A stretch of DNA of 64,000 bases, taken from contig JAVYIG010005356.1 in the NCBI GenBank assembly GCA_035222895.1, forward strand, positions 1 to 64,000, read 5' to 3'. Both the position numbers and the translations under genes were made by a program. Below are positions 44,462-56,890 of the stretch, piece after piece. Each line of letters opens with the position of its first letter. The stretch's first letter is position 1. This stretch comes from Strongylocentrotus droebachiensis (Eukaryota > Echinodermata > Echinoidea > Camarodonta > Strongylocentrotidae). Below the pieces are notes generated by a model, which saw nothing but the letters and a program-made list of their open reading frames with translations, had not been told where the DNA came from and ran no database searches.

Positions 44462-45278
44462 TGTGTGTGTGTTCCATTTGCACAATTGTACACTTTTAGT
44501 ACGTCAGAGCATATAAGACACTATATGCTAAAAGGGGTATATAGGATTTCATGTAACTGAACCTTACCATAGGCAACATGCATGCAGTATACAGTATAGG
44601 TTAGCTATGTCCACTATGCGAATGGCCCAGATATATATGGGTCTGGTATTATTGTTGTTTACATACACAGCTAGCTAGCAGCTACATCAGCTGGAGCAGA
44701 CGCCGGTAGTAAAGATATATTACTTCCGGGTTCATGGGGCGGAGTTTACAAGAGCGCGAAGATAATTGGCCAGTTATTGACCCTAATTTCCTCATGTGGC
44801 CAATCATGCCTATCGGCAAAATTTCGTCTGATCGTAATATTTTCATGCGACAGCAGCAGCAGTCGTCGTCGTTTTAGCGGAATATCTCAAGTTGTGTCGT
44901 AAAATTTGGCGAAAATACTTTGAAAAACGTAAAAGACAGAATACTCTCTGATTGAAGGAGAGCAATAGGAATACATTGAATATACCCGATATCACAGGAA
45001 GAGTAGTTTTTTGCGAAAATGTGTGACCGTCTGATTACAGGAGCAGGAGATCGAGAATAACCCCTTTCGTGCATATTCACGGACGGGTGCCCATCGGCCG
45101 GGATCCCCTTTGAATGGGCGCTGGCTGGGCCGGGTACGTTTGTGTAGGCCTGACTCTACGTCTCCGGCAAATATTTGGATCATCATCAGTTATACTATTT
45201 TATGAAGGAGTGGCATTGACATTTGGCAATGACTTAGAACACTTTTGACTCGGATTTTTAATCTAAATCAATATCAAG
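44462..45278. promoter_or_regulatory. Divergent promoter region
   Basis: 817 bases between the start codons of the PLP enzyme (-) and the MAPKBP1-like gene (+). Contains an ETS-type site CCGGAAGT on the - strand (44722-44729), a GC box GGGGCGGAG (44736-44744), and CpG dinucleotides rising from about 44700 to 45180. Both UTRs must lie here. A shared promoter is inferred from the arrangement. Confidence 0.6.
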
Positions 45279-45386
45279 ATGAGTAATCAACGGCCATCTT
45301 CGCTGGCGATCGGAGAAAGGAAAAATCGCGTTGTTGTTCGTGGAACAGGGCCAGGAAAAAGAAAACACAAAGCATTGAGTCAAAAA
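45279..45386 (+). CDS. MAPKBP1-like exon 1
   Basis: 36 codons: [20 protein letters not shown] then [19 protein letters not shown] is the first in this frame and in a fair context (AAGATGA). Donor GTGAGA at 45387. Highly basic and not conserved in sequence. Confidence 0.85.
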
Positions 45387-48300
45387 GTGAGACATCGTCT
45401 TTCATTCTTTTAATCAGTGTTAATTTGTATTCCTACTAGGCTATCCCATTATAAATTTATCATAGTTTAGATATTTAGATAGTTTCATTAAACTTTATTA
45501 CAATGCATGATTGCTTATTTATCTACTGTTTGAGTTTGAATGATTGATCGATCAGCATGATTTAATTTAATTTCTTGCTCTATATTTTGCTTGGGAATTT
45601 ATGTTTTGCCATTTTTCTTTGTCGTTTGTTAATGTATATTTTATTTTTTTACTGTATCATTTCTGGTCCCCATGGAAGACCAGCGGTATCATAAGGATAC
45701 TGGTGAATATGGGCTTTCCAGCCGTTTATTTTATCTTGTAATTCATTATTCGGCTTAACTTTAGAATACCCCACCAATGGGGCTAATGTATATAAACGTC
45801 AAAGACTTAGGGTTAGGGTTAGGGTTAGGGTTAGGGTTAGGGTTAAAGTTAGGGTTAGGATTAGGTTTATTGTTACTTAAAAATCTTAAGTCTCGAGATT
45901 TAGCTTCATTGGTGAAGCGCTTGGTACCCTACGAACGTTTGATCAATTTTTGTGGTGGGGTATTCTGAAGTTGCTCCCATTATTCTATTTGTTATTATTT
46001 TTCTGAATGCATGATGTCTTTTTATACGGAAATAAAACAAACAAACAAAAAATGATCAGTGGTGATGCTTTTTTAATGTTTTACTTTTTAGCATGTTTTG
46101 AGTAAAATTGTAGGTACTACAGAAGTGTAGAATTAATTAATTCTAATGTGTGAAACATAACCATGATGCACACTTACATGTAAAGTATATTGGCTAATTT
46201 GATTTTGTTTCTATATTGCATCGTTATTTCTTTACTTCTTTTTTTTCCTTTATCATGTTTTAGCTGTCAAATAAGTGAATTGATAGTTTCCATCAACCTC
46301 AAATTCAAGTTCAAGGGTGTTGATGACTGAGAATGCATTTGATTAAATGATATTATGTAAAGCTCAGTGTAATCTGCTGTTTCGCGAAAGGTGTTTAGAT
46401 GATTATGACATCCTTTTGTATACCACCTTCCGCTAAAGGTGGTGCCATGCCATGGGCATTATGTTTTCGAGTTGTCCATCTATTCTTCCGTACTTCCTTC
46501 CATCCCGCTTTCTCGTTTTCAAGATATCTTAAGAATCACATACACAAGAGATATGAACTTCAATCAAACTATAATTAAAGTGACAGTACATAAATGTAAA
46601 AACCATATAATTATATCACCATATTTCACAGAAGACAAATCTTACCGTGATCATGAATAGATTCTAGTGCCTTTACATGTAGAATTGTTGAAGGATAAAA
46701 GTGCAAATCAAAGTATAATTTAAATTCTATTTTTGTTTTAACATTTTCCACAGGTAACCTTGGAAAGAGTACTTGGAATAACTGTAAAGGACAATTGTAC
46801 TTTGACCTGTGACCCAAACACAGGTCATGTGGCATACGTTGCTGGGTGAGTATACTATAGGGGATTGAAAGTCTGCAGTTAGACAAGAATAATAATACAG
46901 CATAGTAACGTTTGTTGCCTAGCTTTGGACTTAAGTATTTGCAATCAAGTCAGCTCTCTGAGCTAACCCGGCCATTATTTTCCACTGAGTCCGAGCTGTC
47001 CCTACTCCCTAATGCCCAGTTAGCCAGAATCCATTTGAAGCATATGTACAAACTGTATCAGTGCACGGTGTGTTTAATTTTCCTGTAACATTGTACCAAA
47101 ATCAGATCAAAACTTCTCCCAGACTCGAACATGACTATTGATGTGAAATCAAGAAGGAAGCTACATTTTACATGTAAATCATATGAACAGTGCTCAAACT
47201 ACATGTGAGAGCTCTTTGCTGTTTCCCTACTAAAATGTCTCCTGCCTCCTGCCTCCTGTACATGTACAGTAGGTATCAAACTTGGATTATTTCTCCATGT
47301 TTCTTCCAATTATTCATGACTGCACCTTTGAAGATTTAAGATCTATTTTTGTGGGAGCTCACCCTAATCTTAGATTCCCTGTCTTCTCACAAGAACTAAA
47401 AATAATTGCTTGGAGGAAAATAAAAATGAATATTATAACATTTAATAGTCTCCAGGACATGCATCACAGCATCTGTACTTTTCCATTCAAACAAACATTT
47501 GCAAGATCACCCAACAACAAGCAATAGTGTCTTGATATGACATTTTTTGGTGAACAAAATGACTTCACCAGGAAGTGGTCTGGAAACCAGATGTAGCCTG
47601 CGCCTGTAAAAGCCCTGGTTGTTACGAAAGTTTGAAAACATCATCGAGGCTCATACGAAGTTCACCACATGTACGTGTAGTCTAGAGTATACCTGTCTAT
47701 CATATGTCAGTCTGTGGCTGCTGTGCGGTGAAGAGATTTCCATTTTTTAATCAGAGCTATCCAAGAAGCCTTGAGGGTACTGTAGCTGCCTGACAGTATG
47801 GCAATGTGCATGTATTGTCATCATGCAATGTACATGTACAACAAGTAGAAAGAGAGACACAGGAGGAGGGGGGGGGGGGGGGGGGATGATGAAGCCTGCA
47901 ATTCTTCATTATTTACCCATATAATCTCACTTTAGAGAAGAAACTAGCATTATAAATTACTAAAAAGGGATTTTTTAATTTTAAGTTTTTTCTTCATATT
48001 TGTGTACAGAAAGTGAAAACGGACACAAAATAATATGTCTAATTAATATACATGTATATTCCTTGTATTGTAATGTAATGTAGTTCTATGCTAGTAGGAA
48101 TAACTCGGTAGCAAATATCATGCTCCGTGACTCCATCGTACACGTTTATTATTTCCCTACATTACAGGTTATGCCAAGTTAAGTTTAATTAGTTTATCAT
48201 TTACTTTGTCATTGGGTTTATGAGTGTAGTAGACTAAATATGAAAATATATATTTTTCTTATGATGCTTTAATAAAAAAAATAAAAACTTAGACCTATAC

Positions 48301-51300
48301 CTTCAAAGTTAAATTTAAGCCGAGAGCCTGTATATTCAAGTATTATGTACCGGTACATGTATTGAGCAATTGTACAATGTAGTCACACCCTGTACAAACT
48401 GGATAAAAGAAAAATTCCTTGCATTAACATTTTTAAATAAAGTGTACAATTTGCTTGCATCATGTGTTTGTAGGCAAGACTATTTGACTGGCCGTGGACC
48501 TGAACTCATTATGATTTAGGAATGTGTAATAGCAGCTCGTGGGCTGTGATCTGCTAGAGCCATTTAATCAAGGTGACCTGTGTAGAATGAAATCATATTT
48601 CAGCTTGCACCTTCACGCAGAGCTCACAGCAACACTGTGGGATCCCATTTCGTCCAATAGAAACACTCGAGACCTCCAATAGTTTGTTGACATCAGATGA
48701 AGTCTAACATTTTGCCTAAATTATATTTTTTTATGCCTCCGTTACGAAGTAGCCGGAGGCATTATGTTTTCGGGTTGTCCGTCCGTCCGTACGTACGTCC
48801 GTCCGTACGTACGTCTGTCCGTACGTACGTCCGTACGTCCCGTTCTCGTGATCGCGTTATCTGAAGAACCGATTGATGGATTCCTGCCAAACTTTGGTCA
48901 TGTATGTATCTTGCAGAGCCGATGAACTGATTAGATTTTGGGGTCACGAGGTCAAAGGTCAAAGGTCACAGGGCTCATTATGTATGCAAAAACAGCTCGT
49001 GATCGCGTTATCTGAAGAACCGATTGATGGATTCCTGCCAAACTTTAGTCATGTATTTATCTTGCAGAGCCGATGAACTGATTAGATTTTGGGGTCACGA
49101 GGTCAAAGGTCAAAGGTCACAGGGCTCATTATGTATGCAAAAACAGCTTGTGATCGCGTTATCTGAAGAACAGATTGATGGATTCCTGCCAAACTTTGGT
49201 CATGTATTTATCTTGCAGAGCCAATGAACTTATTAGAGTTTGGGGTCACGAGGTCAAAGGTCAAAGGTCACAGGGCTCATTATATATGCAAAAACAGCTC
49301 GTGATCGCGTTATCTCAAGAACAGATTGATGGATTCCTGCCAAACTTTGGTCATGTATGTTACTTGCAGAGCCGATGAACTGATTAGATTTTGGGGTCAT
49401 GAGGTCAAAGGTCACGCGGCTCATTATGTATGCAAAAATGGCTTGTGATCGCATTATCATTAGAACAGATTGATGGATTCCTGCCAAACTTAGATCATGT
49501 TATGTATCTTGCAGAGCCAATGAACTGAGTAGATTCTTGGGTCATGAGGTCAAAGGTCATGGCTCATTATGTATGCAAAAATAGCTTGTAATCACGATAT
49601 TTTGAGAACCTGTTAATGGATTACAAATGAACTTGAATTTGAAAAATTTCTTCTGTTTTGGTTGGTAAAATTGCTCTATGACGGAGGCATCATTTTCGAC
49701 TGCGCGCAGTCGAATTCCATCTAGTTCTCCATAGTACATGTACATGTACATGTACAGTAGGCCTGCTTTTAATGATCATGAGGCAGAACTTGCTTTTTTA
49801 TGATTTTATTTTTATTTTTTAAAGTCTTGATATTCCAATTAACCATTTCTTAATTCTCATTAAAAACTCCTTGCCTGGCTGTCCTTATTCTCATTTCTCA
49901 CCCTGTTTTCTTTGTCTAAGCTCTGCCTGAATCCACCTCACTCCCCCTTCTTTCTCCCTCCCTTTCTCCATCTATCTCTATTCTCTCTCTTTCTTTGTAT
50001 GATAACAAAAGTTCTTCCTTTACAACAGGGCTCAATGCTAACACCTGACCTGGCATCTGGTGCACATGACATGGGCCCCCAATATTTTAATTGTAACCCC
50101 TCCCCCTCCCCCTCCCCCTCCCCCTCCCCCCTCCCCCCTCCCCCTCCCCCTCCCCCTCCCCCTCCCCCCCCCTCCCTCCCCCTCCCCCTCCCCCTCCCCC
50201 TCCCCCTCCCCCTCCCCCTCCCCCTCCCCCTCCATACACAGAAACTTTAAGCATTTCACTTTGAACACCCAGTGGAAAAGAGTTTTGGGTGTAGCCCTGT
50301 GTTAATGAAGAAACATTTTGCTTCAATCAAGGAGAATGAGCTCTTCTAAATGTAGTCCATTTGTCCTTTCCATTCATGGTTCTGGTCAATGAGCTGAAAG
50401 GACTCCTAATGACCATGGAGAGTGTTTTGTCCACATGAGCCAAAGATTTGCAATGGTTGAATAGGAAAATCAATGGAAGGTTTTTTGCTACAACAATACA
50501 CGTACATGTACTGTGTTATTCCTTTTTGAAGGTTTGTATAAAGTGCCACCTGCTGGTGTATGTAAAATTGTAAATAAGGGTCATTTAAGAAAGAGCTTTG
50601 TTACATTCATGTACAACCGACCCTGAATACAATTCCTCAATAAAAAGAAAGCACAAAACAAGACAAAACATAATGATATAATGATAGGAGGGCAGGTCCA
50701 AGCTATTTGCTTTGTGACGTACGGGACATTCAGAGACTTTAAACAAGAAATAACAATGGATGACATTATTTATATGGCTATCTTTTGGTATGAGTCTGTG
50801 GCTATTATGGGCTAGTTCATTTGTGGAAAGTTTTAGTTCTGACCAATTCATAAATTAATTTTTAATGTAATTAATGTACTGCGTGACGTACGGGACCAGA
50901 GAATTTCTGACTTTTTCAAAAATAAGTTCATCATAAAAGTTCTCTGAATTTATTAAGTTATGAGATTTATGGTAATGATATCTTAATTCATTATGGAATC
51001 AAGCATTAATCACAACTATTACCATATTTTTCTGACCTTTCGTTGTTATGTAATATACCAAAACGTAAATGTGTGTATGTGACGTACGGGACATGTGACG
51101 TACGGGACAACTTTTCCCTATGGGAAAATGCATTGAAATGAAGAATTTTCGTCAAAATTTGTTAAATGCAAACAATTTTAACTTAAATCAGTGACAATTA
51201 GAGTGTTTTAGAACCCAATTAGATCCTCTGACCATCACTTAATATCCTCTATGTTAATTTATGGGGTAAATCAATACAAATAATACTTTAACAAAGAAAA

Positions 51301-54300
51301 AAAATGAATTAATATATTCATACACACTATATTACCATTTTTATTCTATTTTACCATCTATCATGTGCAGTCATGCTTCTTCTCTCATTTCTTTTATCCA
51401 TTCCATTTAACATTGCAAAATGTTTTTAAATAATAATCAGTGAAGAAGATGAACTTGAACTTGAAAACTTTTATTTATCAGTAAACACAGGGGCACACTT
51501 GGCACATCATATTTTGTCAAAGAACATTTTTTATGCTCTAAGTGTTTGTGAACAAAGATACATTAAAAATATGAAGTCTTTTCTTCATAGCTTGTTTGAA
51601 TTACTTGATAGTAATATCATAGAATTTTGAAGGAATTCAAAGATAATGCTGAAAGTATTGTCTTTTTTTAAATCCTTTTATCACAGATTAGAACATGTAT
51701 ATGTTGCCGTCATATATTCAAGAATTTTGATGTACATTAATGTAGCCTACATGTTTGTGAAAGATGGATACAAAAATATAAATCTTGAATGAATTTTGTA
51801 TTGATTAAAGACATCTTATTAACACCACCAGATATAAGAAATTAAAACCCTAAAGATTTGTGTGACCTTTTCCACAATTCAAAAGATTAAAGCAAAATCA
51901 ACAAAAATGCATGGGTGTAAAATTGTTAAAAATCTTAAGTGGGTGAGAGTGTGAAATACTCAAAAAGGCTATCCTTCCTTAAAAGTTATGATTTATTTTT
52001 TAGGAGATCAAAATTCCCAAGCTGGCTCTATAACATGTACAGTGTATGCTGTAACCCTTTACCATCATATGACATTTAAATAGAATATCAAAAAAACCTC
52101 ACATGGAGAGCTTGATAGCATACATTTGTACATGTGCTAAAGATTCTTACCTGCAGCATCTACATGTATGAGTTGTAAAAGCCAGCTTCTGGTGCATCTA
52201 CTACCATATAATTTCATTAGACTCATTCCAGGAACTAGTACACTATTATGATTTACAATTAGCATCCTGCCAATTTGTGGGGACATCAACTGGCAAAATA
52301 CCAAAGTTGATAATACCAGGGGTCTGGCTTGAAGACTAATTACATCAAATTCAGTACAAACAAGTAAATTCCTAGAAGGGACCCAGTTGGAATGTTCATA
52401 TATCCCTGTATACAACAAGTTTCCTAACACAGTAAATATTCTCCTTTTGGTCATTTCCTTTTTCACATCTTGCATTGGTTTTATATGGGGTTGTCCCGTA
52501 CGTCACACACTTGTCCCGTACGTCACATTTCTTAATTTGATTATGTAATCAACACAGAATTTGTGTAATTTTTGTTAAACCTATTTTTTGTTAGGTATTC
52601 ATCTAAATTAGAACTTCCTAGAATATCTTTAAAAAAATGAATTATTTTCATAATTAAAATTAAACAAATTATGATCAAATTGTGACGTACGGGACATCAC
52701 ACTTTGGAACCTACCTCATTTGCATAATTAATTAATTTTGAAAGTTTTTATATTTTTTTCCTATTTTCTAGCATGATGGTCTACAATTCCTGAGATATTT
52801 AATTTTAAACAAATAATTCAAACGAGATACAAAAATAAAAATGTAATGTCCCGTACGTCACGCTAATTAATAAAAATTGAAGTTCGTGACCTTGGCACTC
52901 TTCGTATTTTTATTTTTTTTAATTTTTTTTTATCAGATTCATAAAATTCATAGTTTCAGCTTTAAAATGAGGTATAGTTTGTTAAATATATATAAAGATG
53001 AAATTTGACCCCCAGAGGGGACAATAGCTTGGACCTGCCCAGGAACTCTTCTCAAACAATGGCATCAATACAGTGGCACTGTCCTGTGGAGGATTGTACA
53101 TACATGTACAGTAGCTGGTATCTTTGTTGTATTGAACTTTGTGAAAACAAAGTCTTCCTGCCTCACATGATTTATAAATGACTGCTATTTTTAGTGGGGA
53201 AAATCTTTTGTGATGCTGAACCACTCGTAAAATAAAAAATGCTTCTAGTTTTTCAGTAGTAAATAAGTAACCTACACTTTATCAAAAGTAGACCGTTACA
53301 TCATCTCAGCTTGTTGCAATGAGCCTTATACGCCACATGTAATTTTCATGAACTTTTATTGCGGATATAAACTACACATGTATGATAATGATATGGAGGA
53401 AAAGGAATGATTTGGTGGTTGTCATAGTAACTGTGTATGTACTACATACATGTATGCTATGTTATAGTATACTCATATCAAAACACAAATTCTACACTGA
53501 ACAACAATGTTAGTAAAACATCTTTTGACATATTTGCTAAAATTGACCTTGACTCTGGCAAAGGTGCCAAGATAATATCAGGAAATGACATACTAAGAAT
53601 GAGACTTACTATAAACTGTAAACAAATTCAGATTAATAATAAAAAGGGAGGATAAACCATTAAACTGTCACTTTAATAATATGTGATACCTGCTGCTGTG
53701 ACTAATGATGGGCTCAACTCTTCAAAGATTTGGGAATGGGTTTGCAAGTGGGTTTAACTTTTGTATAGGTTAGGTTGAGGGATAAGTTTATGGTTATATT
53801 TTTGTAGTATTTGGTTTACTTGTATGGTTGAATTTAAGGAATTTGTTTGGTGTAAGAAATTGACAACGGTTGGTTGGTTGGTTGGTTTTATTTTCTGTAT
53901 AAAAATTCAAATACATACAAGAATACAATTTACAAATATAATACAAATCAAGAATTAAAAACAGCTGGAATGCTCTATTCAGAGCCTTAATTGAAATGGC
54001 TTTGTTCTTCCTAGAGGTCCAGAAATAATTAAACATACACTGTAGAAATAAAACACAAAATATTACGAAAATATAACATTACAAACGCACTATCTAAAAT
54101 TGCCAGAGCATGTGTCATAGAATTGGTGTTTCTTTGAATAGGTCTACAGCTTGTTTCTCTGCAAGTACTTTTAGTCACAGTCAGTGGTTTAATATATCAA
54201 TTAGTATCTCAGAATGTGATGAAATGTTTGTATATTAAACAGGAAGCAACATGCCAAGGTAACTACACTCACACAAGGTGCTAAGTTTAGCCAAAGTCAC

Positions 54301-56859
54301 AATCCTGTATCACATTCTTTCAGTCATTTTTCATACATGTTCCAAAACTTCTAATATAATGCAAAGTGCTGTGAATGAATAGAAAATCATTTTCAATCAA
54401 GGATTTCAAGTCATCTGCCACAAAATACATCTCAAAATTGTTTACCAATTAGATACATCATATTATTTGTATACAAGTAGTGCAAAATGTGAGTTGTAAG
54501 ACTTTTAGTGTCTTCTTTTTCTTCTCGTAGTAGTCATCAGACATCAAAGAGCTATGCATCTATACATGGTCATATATCAATGTATTCAATGGTACTATTG
54601 AGCATTTTAAAAAGATTTCCTGTGGTTTGTACATAGGGTTGTTGACTTACTGGCAAAGGATTTGTATTGGAAAAATCATTCCGGGTAGAAACAGAAGAAG
54701 AAAAGATGTTTCACTTTTTTTTCTTTTTTCTTTTCTTGCTGCACATAGCAAAGAATCTTATATCGCTCTATTTAAAAACGTTACGTTTGCCTCTAAGTTG
54801 CTTTCCTAAATATCTATTTTACAACTTTCTTCATTCCCCAATTTTTTAGCCCTCCACAGGCTATTTATTAATAATCTTCACACTTGAACAAATAAATCAA
54901 ATATTTTACAACTTGCTTTAATATTGGGGCCATTAAGCATGGCTACAACATGACAGTCATCTCTTCCTCCATATGACAACAAATATAAAGTAAGATCGCC
55001 CAGTGTGATGATGAGACTAAAATCAATAATCCATTCATTTTATTTGACTGGAGTCGAAAAGGAATTACCTGCCAGTCCCTTGATTTGTTTGTGTGGACAG
55101 AGTGACGTACAGAAGGTAGCCAAGTCCAGCTTACAGTACTTTGATCTGGAGGCAATTTCTTCAGGCATTTCTTTTTATGGCCTTCTTGGTGCTCAGTGCG
55201 TCATAAGATCGCTGTGCTGTGCTGTGCTCTCGTTTAGCTTTGAATCCCCTTTAATATTAAAATTGGCACTACCGAACCAAGTACTGTCCTTCTCTGTTCC
55301 AAGTGCTTGATCTGATTTATTGGTCAAACAATGATCCCAGCTGTACTGTCTATGTGTACCCTACATGTTCTTTTTTTCTTACTCTTCATCATTGTACAGT
55401 AATAACTACCAAGTTGCCCTTTGGTCCAGTTTCATTGGGAAAGTAGGAAAGTAGGTTTGTACTTTGTTCTATTTAAAAACAGGAAAACAATACCTGGAAA
55501 TGGAGAGCAGTTTTACCCTGGGAAACTGTCAGACTTCAAACATGGATGACAAATTATACCTTCATGATTTCTGAAAAAATCTCACTCTCAAAGTAGAAAA
55601 ATCAGAAAATAACCTCATCCCTGTACAATGTAGCCCCATACAAACGGGTTGAATAAACAATAATCAATCAATTTCCTGTGTATTATATATGTATGTACAC
55701 ATGTGCAGTGTACTAGTGTAATTTTTATATTGTTTTGCATGGGTAGTGATCAGTATACATGTACATTTGTACATTTGTTAAATGTTAAACAATTATGGTA
55801 CATACTTACCGTAATATAAAGTTACCACAGTACCAGTATCCAGTGAACATACAAAATAACTAAGTGAACAGGGTAATTTTTTCTACATTTCCGCCAAAAT
55901 GTATTTGTTAATTATCTGGTCTTTTCACTGAAAAATAGTATTTACATTGTAGACTTCATGTTAGAGCATGCCTGTGACAACAGTCATTCAGCAACGAGAG
56001 GGTCATATGTGTCATACATGTTACACCCAACAGTAGTCAACAGGAACCAAGGGAGAGAGAGGCTTAAAATAACTGAACCTGTAGCGTTTCCTCACATTTA
56101 GATACATGATAGTTTTGAAGATCATGCACAAGTGCACGTCTTCAGATTAAATTACCAACTTTTTCAGTGAAGAAATAAAAACTATTGAATTCAAATAATA
56201 TAAAGACCTGCAAATGCAAATAGACATTTCCCTGTTCTGTAAAACTATTTTCAATCATTTATTTAAATTTTAATATGAAGGCTGTTTAAGAGATCTACAA
56301 TGTGTATGTACATGTAGCTGCCATATCTATTTCTTTGAAATATATGAATATACAGGTTTTTACACTACCGGTAATTCATTTCAGATATAATTACAATGAA
56401 TCTACATTTGTAATGTACTGTACATGCACGTTGCTCAATGCTGTAAATTGGTCGCGAGGCAAAGCACTACATGTATCTTCTCCTTTCCTTCATGTTTGGT
56501 AAATGTAATGTCCTCTTTAAAATTTGGATAATTATACATGTAATATGCATTTTCAGAATGTGTATAATATTTCAATATTTCAGAGCTGTGTTTTATAGGT
56601 TAACATTCATTACAATATGACATCCAAATACGTATACATATACCCAGGGGGGGGGGGGGGGGGTACTCAGATTTGGTTTTGACGGGGTGTGCCGCTGCAG
56701 CCTCGAAACGCCTACCCATTTTTAAGGGTCATTTTGGCGGATATTTCTTGAAGTAAAGCCCAAATTTTGAAAAAGCGGACCCATGTTTAGGGGGTGTTTT
56801 TGTTAAAAAATTACCCATTAGAGCGGCACCCCACCCCCGCATGTCTTAATATGTGAGTA

Positions 56860-56890
<31 letters not shown>

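Noticed and set aside
45777..45968. Leu-Gly repeat protein
   Set aside because: Translation of TTAGGG repeats inside a MITE.
48873..49378. Repeated 67-codon protein (three near-identical frames)
   Set aside because: Frames repeat because the 151-base unit repeats; no start context, homology or splice evidence.
49912..50326. Proline/serine-rich and glutamate/glycine-rich proteins
   Set aside because: Direct translations of the CCCCCT array in several frames; no gene.
52137..52475. 112-codon open frame on the - strand within the 2.35 kb TIR element
   Set aside because: No recognisable transposase or other domain, no supporting splice context, and codon use looks like intron sequence. Kept as part of the element, not as a gene.
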